From NCBI RefSeq assembly GCF_046195335.1, contig NZ_CP176093.1: a stretch of 64,000 nucleotides of DNA; one strand, written 5' to 3'. A model generated the notes under the pieces. It ran no database searches and had not been told where the DNA came from. It saw only the letters and a list, made by a program, of their open reading frames with translations. The translations under genes and the position numbers were made by a program. Positions within the stretch are counted from its first letter, which is position 1. The number at the start of each line of letters is the position of its first letter. Source of the stretch: Methanospirillum lacunae. Lineage in GTDB: Archaea; Halobacteriota; Methanomicrobia; Methanomicrobiales; Methanospirillaceae. Shown piece by piece: positions 1-7,837 of this stretch.

Positions 1-19
1 AGGCTCTGGTCTCCTGACC

Positions 20-1366
20 CTATAGGGATCTAATCTGTTTTTTCTTATCGATCTTCTCAGCAAGATATCTGCCTATCCAGCCTGTTGCGTCTGCTGACGG
101 GTGAACCTCGATAAACTGCTTCATTACATCGATAGAGATGCCCGTGTTGATTAGGAGGGCGTGGTACGCTGCGATCACCGATGCATATGGGGAGGCTTCA
201 AACATCCCGATAATTTCACCAGAATCAGGGTCTGTAGTCATCGATGCTTTTCCGGTGGCCCGCTCCGGAACCGCCCAGAAACTCCCTGGTCCTGCAGGTG
301 ATGTCATGGTCACCTTCATACCTCCCTGATCATGGTGATTGCAAAAGGCGAGATCGTTTCTTAATTTTATCGCCTGTGGCACGGTAAGTAATGGTGATGG
401 TGGCTCTCCTCCGAGTATGACATCAGCAGCGGTACGTCCCTGCCAGCGTGCAACCGGGGTCAGCGACGAGGTTCCTGTCACATCTCCAACAGCATATACT
501 CCTGGAATTTCTGTTTCCATCCGTTCATTTATTCTGATGAACCCGCCTGGAGTGAGTGGAATACCTGTGATTGTACGAATTTCTGCCTCTGTTCCTGCAG
601 CCACAAGTACGGTGTCAGCCTTGATGATCCTGAAGCCATCTGATGTTTTGATCTCAACTCCTGAAACATGATCATCCCCAACAATCCTGGACACTACTAC
701 CTGTTCTTGGATGGTGACCCGATGGAGTTCTTTTTTTGCTTCATGTGCCAGGACTTCAGGGAATTCTTTGAGCAGTGTGCTCCTGGCGAGAATGGTAACA
801 GCTGATCCAAGGAGAGAGTATATGTATGCGATCTCTGCAGCGATGACACCGCCGCCGATGATGACCAGTTCCCTGGGAAGGGAGGGAAGAGAGAAGAACG
901 TGTGTGCGGTCATAACTCCCGGGAGATCCTTTCCAGGGACATTGAGTCTTCGTGGGTGTGTGCCGGTTGCGATGATTATGGCTTCAGGTTGAAATCGTTC
1001 ATCATTGATGATTACTGTCCGGCCGTCAATGTGTGCTTCAGCTTTTACAACCTTCACTCCTGCAGTGCTGGTCTCTTTAGCAATAATGCCGGCGATTGTT
1101 TCGATGATCTCCCTCATCTTTGCAATAAGGGCGGTGTAATCTGGCACAGGGCTTGTTGCGATAATACCAGACCTGAAAAGCATCTCCTGATGCTCCATGG
1201 TCCTTGCGACATCATTGAGGGCACAGATGACCATGCAGCCCTGATGGAGACACTGGCCTCCAAGACCATCACTGCGTTTGTCAACAAGCAGGACTTCTTT
1301 GCCTGCCCCGGCAAGTTGCATGGCTGCATACCTTCCAGCCGGTCCTCCACCGACCACCACTATCAT
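20..1366 (-). CDS. FAD-dependent pyridine nucleotide-disulfide oxidoreductase (dihydrolipoamide dehydrogenase-like)
   Basis: Class I flavoprotein disulfide reductase of about 448 residues. An N-terminal FAD-binding Rossmann motif (GGGPAGRYAA) opens the protein, followed by a redox-active CxxxxC pair in GGQCLHQGC, a central NAD(P)-binding motif (IIGGGVIAAE), and a second FAD motif (YAVGDVTG). The ATG at 1366 is chosen because the Rossmann strand begins directly there; the 41 residues upstream look non-coding. The C-terminal dimerisation domain has a His in VHPSAD, but the Glu that normally completes the catalytic His-Glu dyad (HPTxSE in the family) is not visible. It could be a dihydrolipoamide dehydrogenase-like or mercuric-reductase-like enzyme; no lipoate-dependent complex genes lie nearby, so the substrate is unknown. 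Confidence 0.85.
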   Translation of the reverse strand: MIVVVGGGPAGRYAAMQLAGAGKEVLLVDKRSDGLGGQCLHQGCMVICALNDVARTMEHQEMLFRSGIIATSPVPDYTALIAKMREIIETIAGIIAKETSTAGVKVVKAEAHIDGRTVIINDERFQPEAIIIATGTHPRRLNVPGKDLPGVMTAHTFFSLPSLPRELVIIGGGVIAAEIAYIYSLLGSAVTILARSTLLKEFPEVLAHEAKKELHRVTIQEQVVVSRIVGDDHVSGVEIKTSDGFRIIKADTVLVAAGTEAEIRTITGIPLTPGGFIRINERMETEIPGVYAVGDVTGTSSLTPVARWQGRTAADVILGGEPPSPLLTVPQAIKLRNDLAFCNHHDQGGMKVTMTSPAGPGSFWAVPERATGKASMTTDPDSGEIIGMFEASPYASVIAAYHALLINTGISIDVMKQFIEVHPSADATGWIGRYLAEKIDKKKQIRSL

Positions 1367-1436
1367 GAGTGAGTTGTATGCTTTCTCTGTTGATAACAGA
1401 TGAGTTCTCTCGAGGCAGGTGTCAAGGAAAAATAGA

Positions 1437-1868
1437 TTATTCGGTGATATCCGCTGGGATAACAGCCTTTGTGAGAGTGATATCCACAACCCCGTTCATG
1501 ATGGTATAAGTACATGATTCAGGGATGATCTGAAATGATAGGTCAATTGGTGCCCGGGCTCCTCCTGCAGTGATAAATACCTTATCCAAATCAAATTCTA
1601 TCTCTGGAAGTGCAGAGAGTGATGATGGGAGTGCGATGGTCAGGAATGCAACCTCATCTGCATCCACAATCTCGTACCCTACTTCGAACGGCTTTCTGAG
1701 TGGGATCTCCTGATCAGTAGATCCGCTGGTGATGATGGCACACCCGATGATATGGGGTGCTTCAAACTCATTGTCTCCGGGGTAGCGCATATTCTGGTCG
1801 AGACCTGTGACCTGCTCGATCAACCGGGCAAGGTTTTTCATCAGGTCATCATAAGGGTTGTTCGGCAT
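1437..1868 (-). CDS. Small Hsp20/CS-domain-like protein
   Basis: A 143-residue protein, mostly predicted beta strand after an N-terminal helix. The C-terminal segment (YTIMNGVVDITLTKA) resembles the conserved NGVLEITLPK end of alpha-crystallin/Hsp20 domains, so I read it as a divergent Hsp20-like or CS-fold protein that may act as a small chaperone or protein-binding module. It overlaps the upstream regulator gene by 20 nt, so the two are almost certainly co-transcribed and translationally coupled. The fold call is inference from one motif and strand pattern; the coding status is well supported by the operon arrangement. Confidence 0.7.
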   Translation of the reverse strand: MPNNPYDDLMKNLARLIEQVTGLDQNMRYPGDNEFEAPHIIGCAIITSGSTDQEIPLRKPFEVGYEIVDADEVAFLTIALPSSLSALPEIEFDLDKVFITAGGARAPIDLSFQIIPESCTYTIMNGVVDITLTKAVIPADITE

Positions 1869-2478
1869 AATTTCCTCTCAGTCGATAACTCGATCCTGTT
1901 CTGCATGCGATTCCCTGTTCAACAAGCGCTTCTATGACTTCTTCCACGGTAGAGGCATCGAGATCTGTCAGATGTGATATCTCCTCTATGGTCCGTGCGC
2001 CATGGGCAAGTGCCACCGCGACCATAAGCCCGGTATCTCCATTCCCGGCAAGACGACCCTGTCTGAGTGCTTCACTAATCTGCTGGTCGATCTCCCGTTC
2101 CAGTTCTTCCAGCCGCAATGTAAGTTGCTGCCTTGAAGAGATCATCTGCCAGAGTTTGAGTAAGGAGATGATAAACTTCTGATCCTCGCTTAGGACGAGG
2201 GGGATGAGACCCTGCTCTCTGTCGAGATGTACCTGAATATTGATATCATGTGCCAGATAGTAATACTTCCTCCGTTTTTCATCATGTCTGAACGAGAGGA
2301 TACTGGCCTCTTCAAGCATCTGGAGATGATCTATCACAGCCTTGGGTGATATCATAAGTTTTTCTGATATCTCAGTGACAAAGCAGGGCTTATCTCTGAT
2401 TAAATCTATAATGCGCCTGCGATTCCGATTTCCCAGAATATCCAGCAGCAGGGAGAGTTCTGCCTGGTCTTCACTCAC
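1849..2478 (-). CDS. ArsR-type winged-helix transcriptional regulator
   Basis: A 209-residue regulator. Residues 5-85 form an ArsR-like winged helix (ILGNRNRRRIIDLI, then a recognition-helix region SPKAVIDHLQMLEE and the wing RRKYYYLA). A second helix-turn-helix-like segment is visible near the C terminus (TIEEISHLTDLDASTVEEVIEAL). The start is a GTG at 2478. It precedes the Hsp20-like gene with a 20-nt overlap. A perfect 8-bp inverted repeat covers the start codon and a TATA-like element lies about 27 nt upstream, so autorepression is likely. The effector is unknown; no cysteine-rich metal site is apparent in the first domain. Confidence 0.85.
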   Translation of the reverse strand: MSEDQAELSLLLDILGNRNRRRIIDLIRDKPCFVTEISEKLMISPKAVIDHLQMLEEASILSFRHDEKRRKYYYLAHDINIQVHLDREQGLIPLVLSEDQKFIISLLKLWQMISSRQQLTLRLEELEREIDQQISEALRQGRLAGNGDTGLMVAVALAHGARTIEEISHLTDLDASTVEEVIEALVEQGIACRTGSSYRLRGNYAEQPL

Positions 2479-2495
2479 TAACGTATAGTTAGTGA
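2475..2495. promoter_or_regulatory. Probable autoregulatory operator of the ArsR-type regulator
   Basis: TCACTAAC and GTTAGTGA form a perfect 8-bp inverted repeat around the 5-nt spacer GTATA. It overlaps the GTG start codon of the regulator gene and the predicted transcription start, where a bound dimer would block initiation. The role as operator is inference. Confidence 0.55.
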
Positions 2496-2500
2496 TACTC

Positions 2501-2510
2501 TAATAAAAAG
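2501..2510 (-). promoter_or_regulatory. TATA-like element for the ArsR-type regulator
   Basis: On the minus strand the sequence reads CTTTTTATTA, centred about 27 nt upstream of the GTG start. That is the usual archaeal TATA-to-start distance, so the transcript is probably leaderless. Confidence 0.45.
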
Positions 2511-2525
2511 AATGTGGGGATCTGA

Positions 2526-3986
2526 TCAGATGCGGTAGTTTGGAGCCTCATCAGTAATTGTGATATTGTGGGGGTGGCTCTCGAGGTACCCTGCCTGGGT
2601 GATCCTGATAAATTTCGTCTTTTCGTGCATCTCCTGAATGTTTGCCGAGCCGGTGTATCCCATCGCCGACTTGAGCCCGCCAATCATCTGGTAGATAACC
2701 TCCTGAACAGGACCTACGTAAGGAGTGACACCTTCAACCCCCTCAGGCACGAACTTTGTCCGTCCTATCTCCTTCTTCTGGAAGTACCGGTCACTGGAGA
2801 CTCCGCTGCTCATCACACCAAGCGATCCCATACCTCTATATTGCTTATATTTGCGTCCCTGAATTGTGACTAATGAGCCGGGTGCTTCATCGGTGCCGGC
2901 AAACATGTTGCCCATCATCACCGAGTCTGCCCCTGCTGCTATAGCCTTGGCAACATCTCCGCTGTACCTGATACCACCGTCTGCGATAACCGGGACACCG
3001 GCAGGTGCGGCAATCTCGGCAACCTGGGCAATTGCAGTAATTTGCGGAACGCCCACACCTGCGACCACCCGCGTCGTACAGATGGAACCCGGGCCGATTC
3101 CAACCTTTAGTCCGTCGATAGTATCAGTAAGAGCCTCTGCGGCTGATCTGGTAGCGATATTGCCTGCGACCACGTCGCATGAAAGGCTTGCTTTGATATC
3201 TTTAACACCCTTTACCACATTCAGGTTGTGTCCATGTGCACAGTCCACAACGATTGCATCAACGCCCGCATCTGCTAACATTGATGCTCTGTTTTGATCA
3301 AAGGGTCCCACTGCTGCTGCAACCCTGAGGTTACCGTTATCATCTCGTACAGCTCCAGGGAACTGGCTCTTCTCCAGAAGTTCCTGCATTGAGATGATCC
3401 CTATAAGACTCTTATCTTTGCCAACAACCGGGAGCCGTTCAACCTTACGGGAATACATCAGATCAAAAGCCTCGTCAAGCGTGATCTCTTCGGTTGCGAC
3501 CAGAGGCTCGTGAGTCATGATAGAGGAAACCTTCTCCGAACCTCGACGGCTTGCAATCGCCCTGATGTCACGGCGGCTTACAATACCGATAACCTTGCCA
3601 TCATCGACAACAGGGACCCCTCCGATTCCGTGGAGCATCATAAGACGTTCCACCTCGGTAACTGTAACCCCCGGTCCGACAGTCAGTACATCCCGTTCGA
3701 TGATCTCTGCTTCCCTCTTGACGGCCTTGACCTCTTCAACTTCCTGTTCTGCCGACATATTCCGGTGGATGACTGATATCCCACCTGCACGGGCCAGTGC
3801 GATGGCCATTGTCGAGGTGCTGACTGTATCCATTGCAGCACTCACGAGTGGAATGTTGAGAGAAATATTGCGTGAGAATCTCGTACTGACCGATGTCTGA
3901 TCAGGTTCAACCTCAGATGCTGCAGGCTCGAGCAGAACATCGTCGAACGTGAGTCCTTTTGGGGCGTCTAGTTTTTCAAGATACAT
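2526..3986 (-). CDS. guaB: IMP dehydrogenase
   Basis: Oxidises IMP to XMP with NAD+, the committed step of GTP synthesis, in the cytoplasm. The 486-residue length is typical. The TIM barrel begins with TFDDVLLEP; two CBS domains interrupt it at roughly residues 95-210 (IGGVPVVDD, VERLPVV); the catalytic cysteine sits in GPGSICTTR; the phosphate-binding loop is DGGIRYSGD and the flap region contains GMGSLGVM. It follows mfnB with only 2 nt between stop and start, so the two form an operon. GTP is also the precursor for F420, pterin and riboflavin-type cofactors in methanogens, which fits the pairing with a methanofuran gene. Confidence 0.97.
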   Translation of the reverse strand: MYLEKLDAPKGLTFDDVLLEPAASEVEPDQTSVSTRFSRNISLNIPLVSAAMDTVSTSTMAIALARAGGISVIHRNMSAEQEVEEVKAVKREAEIIERDVLTVGPGVTVTEVERLMMLHGIGGVPVVDDGKVIGIVSRRDIRAIASRRGSEKVSSIMTHEPLVATEEITLDEAFDLMYSRKVERLPVVGKDKSLIGIISMQELLEKSQFPGAVRDDNGNLRVAAAVGPFDQNRASMLADAGVDAIVVDCAHGHNLNVVKGVKDIKASLSCDVVAGNIATRSAAEALTDTIDGLKVGIGPGSICTTRVVAGVGVPQITAIAQVAEIAAPAGVPVIADGGIRYSGDVAKAIAAGADSVMMGNMFAGTDEAPGSLVTIQGRKYKQYRGMGSLGVMSSGVSSDRYFQKKEIGRTKFVPEGVEGVTPYVGPVQEVIYQMIGGLKSAMGYTGSANIQEMHEKTKFIRITQAGYLESHPHNITITDEAPNYRI

Positions 3987-3988
3987 TT

Positions 3989-4675
3989 TCAGTGAACCAT
4001 ACTGACAGCTTTCATAACCAATTCTTCTCTGACAGTTGACCTTCGGTCACCGCCACAGACCATCCCCCTCACTCCAATAATATCCGGGTTGATCCGTTTG
4101 AGGGTATCAAGGTCTTCGAATTTGAGTGATCCGGCGAGAGCAGTCTTCATCCCGTGCTCACGGTTCATAATGGTAAACCTGGTCAGATCTGCTTCATTCA
4201 TGAATTCAAAGGTTGATTTTCCATCTTTAATCCCGGTATCAACCATGGAAACATCTGCTCCTGCATCTGCTGCGATGGGAACCAGGTCGAATGGAGAAAG
4301 AGTCTCAAGACGTTTCCAGTCTGAGTATGCAGCAATAACAACAGTTTTCTCGGGATAGGTATCTTTCACTGCTCTTACAACTGCTTTTATCAATTCGCGG
4401 GCTTCTTCTTTCCCGTCAAACATCAGGCCTATCTTAATGTAATCAGCACCTGCCGCAGCAGCACCAAGAGCAGTAAGCGCAGCTCCTCCTGGTTTATAAT
4501 CAAAATCGCCTATTGCTGCACTGACCGGTTTATGGGTGAGGTCCTTGATTGCCCGGATTATCCAGGGAAAAGAAGCACCGAGCGATCCCTCCTCAGGGCG
4601 TTTTACGTCAACAATATCGGCAGCAAGGGCCATTTTGGCTTCTTCTATGCTGGCCGGGCTGACTAATAACTGCAT
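3989..4675 (-). CDS. mfnB: (5-formylfuran-3-yl)methyl phosphate synthase MfnB
   Basis: Makes the phosphorylated furan precursor of methanofuran by condensing two glyceraldehyde-3-phosphate molecules. At 228 residues it has the family's usual length. The N-terminal lysine region DIVDVKRPEEGSLGA, the barrel segment ADYIKIGLM, and the later VDTGIKDGKSTFEF and ALAGSLKFEDL blocks match this former DUF556 family; the lysines are the expected Schiff-base and phosphate-binding residues. It is the first gene of an mfnB-guaB unit and is divergent from a HisA-like gene. A TATA-like stretch near 4700-4708 on the minus strand lies about 28 nt before the ATG. Confidence 0.93.
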   Translation of the reverse strand: MQLLVSPASIEEAKMALAADIVDVKRPEEGSLGASFPWIIRAIKDLTHKPVSAAIGDFDYKPGGAALTALGAAAAGADYIKIGLMFDGKEEARELIKAVVRAVKDTYPEKTVVIAAYSDWKRLETLSPFDLVPIAADAGADVSMVDTGIKDGKSTFEFMNEADLTRFTIMNREHGMKTALAGSLKFEDLDTLKRINPDIIGVRGMVCGGDRRSTVREELVMKAVSMVH

Positions 4676-4717
4676 ACATTTTATGCAACTGGTATCTAAA
4701 TAGTGATTACGTTTGAT

Positions 4718-5389
4718 ATGGACCTAATCCTTGCAGCAGACTTGAAAAGTGGCAAAATCGTCCATGGAAAGAGTGGCAGACGGGACGAGTACAGGCCCGT
4801 TCAGACCCCTCTTGCCTCAACTGCCGAACCGATACGCTATCTGCAGGAAATTAGACCGCGGTATCTGTACATCGCTGACCTTGATCGGATCACTGATGCC
4901 GGTAACCATGATCTTCTTATACCGGATCTGGCAGGACTGGTGGATTCCCTCTATCTCGATCGGGGGTGCCGATCTCCTGACGATATGTTGGACTGTCCTG
5001 GAGTGAAAAACATCGTTGGGACCGAAACTGTAGGATCTGATCTCTCTGCATTCAGAGGAGGATTTCTCTCGGTAGATATGAAAGAAGGGCTTGTAGTTCC
5101 CGGTGGAGAAGATCCTGCTCAAATTCTTGATGCTGCAAAATCCTGGTCATTTGACGGGTGTATCCTTCTTGATATAGGGGGTGTGGGAACAAGGCGTGGG
5201 CTCGATCGCCCAACCCTTGAACGTTTTAGGGTTGCATATCAGGGCCGTCTTTTCTGGGGAGGTGGTGTTTCAGGTATGGAGGATCTTACCCTTCTTGCCA
5301 GTTGTGGGTTTGATGGTGCCATCATTGCGACTGCTCTTCATAGCGGGGCTATCCCGCTTATTATGATACGGGAAGGATGCCTGTGCTGA
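4718..5389 (+). CDS. HisA/HisF-like TIM-barrel protein
   Basis: About 223 residues of HisA/ProFAR-isomerase-like barrel. It opens with DLILAADLKSGKIVHGKSG, resembling the HisA start (PAIDLxxGxxV), followed by YLYIADLDRITDAGNHD, DIGGVGTRRG and GGGVSGMEDL phosphate-binding-type loops. It is shorter and more divergent than true HisA, so histidine synthesis is doubtful. The gene is divergent from mfnB, which suggests but does not prove a cofactor-related role. The ATG at 4718 is preferred over an in-frame GTG at 4703 because the latter sits too close to the likely TATA region. It overlaps tmk by 13 nt, so the two are translated from one message. Confidence 0.85.
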   Translation: MDLILAADLKSGKIVHGKSGRRDEYRPVQTPLASTAEPIRYLQEIRPRYLYIADLDRITDAGNHDLLIPDLAGLVDSLYLDRGCRSPDDMLDCPGVKNIVGTETVGSDLSAFRGGFLSVDMKEGLVVPGGEDPAQILDAAKSWSFDGCILLDIGGVGTRRGLDRPTLERFRVAYQGRLFWGGGVSGMEDLTLLASCGFDGAIIATALHSGAIPLIMIREGCLC

Positions 5390-5991
5390 TTACACTCGAA
5401 GGAATTGATGGATGTGGAAAAAGCAGCCTTCATGAGGCACTCGCCGTCAGTCTAAGCGATCTTTTTCCAGTGATGACACGGGAACCTGGTGCTACCTGGA
5501 TTGGTGATCAGGTACGGCGTGCAATTGCAGAACAGGCAGATCCGATTGCAGAAGCCCTCCTCTTTGTGGCTGATCATGCAGCCCATCTCCGTGAAGTAGT
5601 CAGGCCTGCTCTGTCAGAAGGAAGACTAGTAATTTCGGACCGGTATATTGACAGCAGATTTGCCTACCAGGAAGTTTCGCTTTCGGGTTGTCTTTCTGAT
5701 CCTGCGGGGTGGCTTTATTCTGTGCATAATGGCTGGACGGTCATCCCGGATCTCACATTTCTTCTGGTTCTGTCAGTGGATACCGCCCTTGGGAGGACAA
5801 AGAACAGAATATCTGCAGAACATTTTGAGAAGGCAGATGTTCTTGCTCGGGTTCAGGAAAATTATCTTTCACGTGCAAGGGCAGAGCCATGGCGATTTGT
5901 GATTGTTGATGGGGCACTTGCTCCTGAAGTTATCCTGAATTTTGTTACTGCTGAAATCAGGAAGAGGGTACTTGGGAAGAAACTCCCCTAA
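5377..5991 (+). CDS. tmk: Thymidylate kinase
   Basis: Phosphorylates dTMP to dTDP for DNA synthesis. The 204-residue protein begins with the P-loop EGIDGCGKSS, then has the family DR motif in ISDRYIDSRFAYQ and an arginine-bearing lid segment (LSRARAEP). The length is normal. It starts inside the last codons of the HisA-like gene. Its 3' end overlaps by 35 nt the 3' end of the membrane protein gene on the opposite strand, so the two transcripts converge. Confidence 0.95.
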   Translation: MPVLITLEGIDGCGKSSLHEALAVSLSDLFPVMTREPGATWIGDQVRRAIAEQADPIAEALLFVADHAAHLREVVRPALSEGRLVISDRYIDSRFAYQEVSLSGCLSDPAGWLYSVHNGWTVIPDLTFLLVLSVDTALGRTKNRISAEHFEKADVLARVQENYLSRARAEPWRFVIVDGALAPEVILNFVTAEIRKRVLGKKLP

Positions 5992-7705
5992 CCTGATACG
6001 GAATAACGCGATAATCACCGGATATTAATACCGGCTCCCCTTTTTTTGCCTTCGTGACCAGCCATGCCTTTCCGGTTGGCTGGGTTTTTTGATCCAATTC
6101 TGATACCCTGTCCCCTAGCCAGAACTTGAGGGTGAAATATACCATCTGATCCCATCCATCCGTCTCTGATGAAGTATCCCAAAGGATACTCATATCCTCA
6201 CCTGGGAGATTATTAATTGCCTGGCATAAGGGAAGCGGGGCTCCGAAACTTCTGGCAGACTGTATTTCCCAAGTTGTAATTACAAAAGAACTGAAAAGAG
6301 TAAGCAGAATTATCAGCATAAGAAACGGAATAATCCCCTTTTGGAATTTAATGACACCTGCACAGAGAATAATTAAAAGCCCACCAATACCTAAAGTGAG
6401 TATGGCAATCATATTTCCAGCAATCAGGGAATAAAGATAAAATATGGCTGCATTATTGTTTGGTTGGTGAGCGAAGGGAAGCATTACTGCCCAAGTAATA
6501 ATGACGGTGATAATAAGGTAAACAAGAGCAGGTTTCAGGTAATTTAAAAAATCTCCGGCTTGAGTTAGTCGGGTGAGTCCGATGATCCCTCCAATGATAA
6601 TGAGGGGTATGATAGCATCAACATATCTTCCACAGATTGAGTATTCATATGAAAGATTGCACATATGGGCTAACGTGAATAAGAACAAGATAATTGAGAA
6701 GATAGAACAATAAAGAAGAACTGGTATACTCCCTTTACCTGCGTCTGGCTCCTGCTGCCCTGGTGAATCAATTTGGAATATCGGTCTAATGAGTGAGTAT
6801 CCTGCAATAATTGCTAATATAGGGAATATAATGAATGAACCAAGCAGAAGGTAGTCAATATGTTGCATAAAGACGTATACCAGGTGGCCGGGATCACGGG
6901 TCAAAACCTCGGTTATCAGAGTAATGTAGTAATCAGTACTATATCCTGATGGAAGCGAACCTTTCATCAATAACTGATCGAAAACCCAGATCAGGAAAAG
7001 CAACAATCCTGGACCTACAATAAAAATTATTTTTTTCTTAATCGCCTCTGTAAATTGAAAATGTCCAGTCTTAAACATCCAGCCTAGTGTCAACACCAGA
7101 GCTATGATCATGGAGATACCGGTTGCACGGGTGAAGTAGAGAAGGAAAATTGATAATCCTGCAAGAATATCCCAGAATCCTGGTTTATCTGTTGACAGAG
7201 ATTCTTTTACAAACAAGACTGAAAAAAGAGTCAGGGGAATGAACAGAGCCTCACTCATGAGGACATATGTATTCATGGTAACTGCAGGAAGGAGTGCAAC
7301 AATCACCGAACCTGAAAATGCAATTCCTTTTGACGTTACTGATTTTAGAAGGTAATATGCAGGGAAAATAATACTTGTTGTCAATATGGCATTGATACCC
7401 AGCATATAATGGTATACAACATACTTATCCGGACTGAAGAAATATGCGAGGCTGGCAATAAATGAATATCCGGGTGAGAAGGGCCCTTCGGGATATTGAA
7501 TATGAGAAGTGAGCAAAACCCCGTTATAGATTTCTCTTGCAATGGTATCATACGCTAGTTCGTCTGCGAAGATCTGTGGGCTTACTATCAATCCTGATAA
7601 CAGGATTCTGATACCTGCAATGACCCCAAAGAGACAAAGCAGAATAATGAACGAACTTCTCTCGACTAAATGAGAGAAATGACTACTGGGTGTCGGTTCT
7701 GGCAT
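5957..7705 (-). CDS. Polytopic membrane protein, ArnT/PMT-type glycosyltransferase-like
   Basis: About 582 residues with roughly a dozen hydrophobic segments and a soluble C-terminal tail. The first long loop after the first membrane helix contains DELAYDTIAREIYNG and GPFSPGYSF, the layout of the catalytic first external loop (acidic residue near the membrane) of GT-C glycosyltransferases that use lipid-linked sugars. I therefore infer a role in surface glycosylation; the donor and acceptor cannot be read. The ATG at 7705 is preferred because the preceding 41 residues are not hydrophobic or conserved-looking, though no strong ribosome site decides it. The next upstream gene is another membrane protein on the same strand. 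Confidence 0.72.
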   Translation of the reverse strand: MPEPTPSSHFSHLVERSSFIILLCLFGVIAGIRILLSGLIVSPQIFADELAYDTIAREIYNGVLLTSHIQYPEGPFSPGYSFIASLAYFFSPDKYVVYHYMLGINAILTTSIIFPAYYLLKSVTSKGIAFSGSVIVALLPAVTMNTYVLMSEALFIPLTLFSVLFVKESLSTDKPGFWDILAGLSIFLLYFTRATGISMIIALVLTLGWMFKTGHFQFTEAIKKKIIFIVGPGLLLFLIWVFDQLLMKGSLPSGYSTDYYITLITEVLTRDPGHLVYVFMQHIDYLLLGSFIIFPILAIIAGYSLIRPIFQIDSPGQQEPDAGKGSIPVLLYCSIFSIILFLFTLAHMCNLSYEYSICGRYVDAIIPLIIIGGIIGLTRLTQAGDFLNYLKPALVYLIITVIITWAVMLPFAHQPNNNAAIFYLYSLIAGNMIAILTLGIGGLLIILCAGVIKFQKGIIPFLMLIILLTLFSSFVITTWEIQSARSFGAPLPLCQAINNLPGEDMSILWDTSSETDGWDQMVYFTLKFWLGDRVSELDQKTQPTGKAWLVTKAKKGEPVLISGDYRVIPYQVRGVSSQVPSS

Positions 7706-7837
7706 ATCTATCGTCGTTACAAGAGATACGTTATTTATAGCAATATATTGTTCCGATGCAAGTGTTGGGATCACCCTTAAAACGCTGCAAAGTGAAGAGG
7801 ATGGCAGGATAATTCTGTAGTGACCCAAAAAAATGTT

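Noticed and set aside
902..1372. A 156-codon reading on the plus strand
   Set aside because: Opposite the flavin reductase Rossmann domain, whose motifs are on the minus strand.
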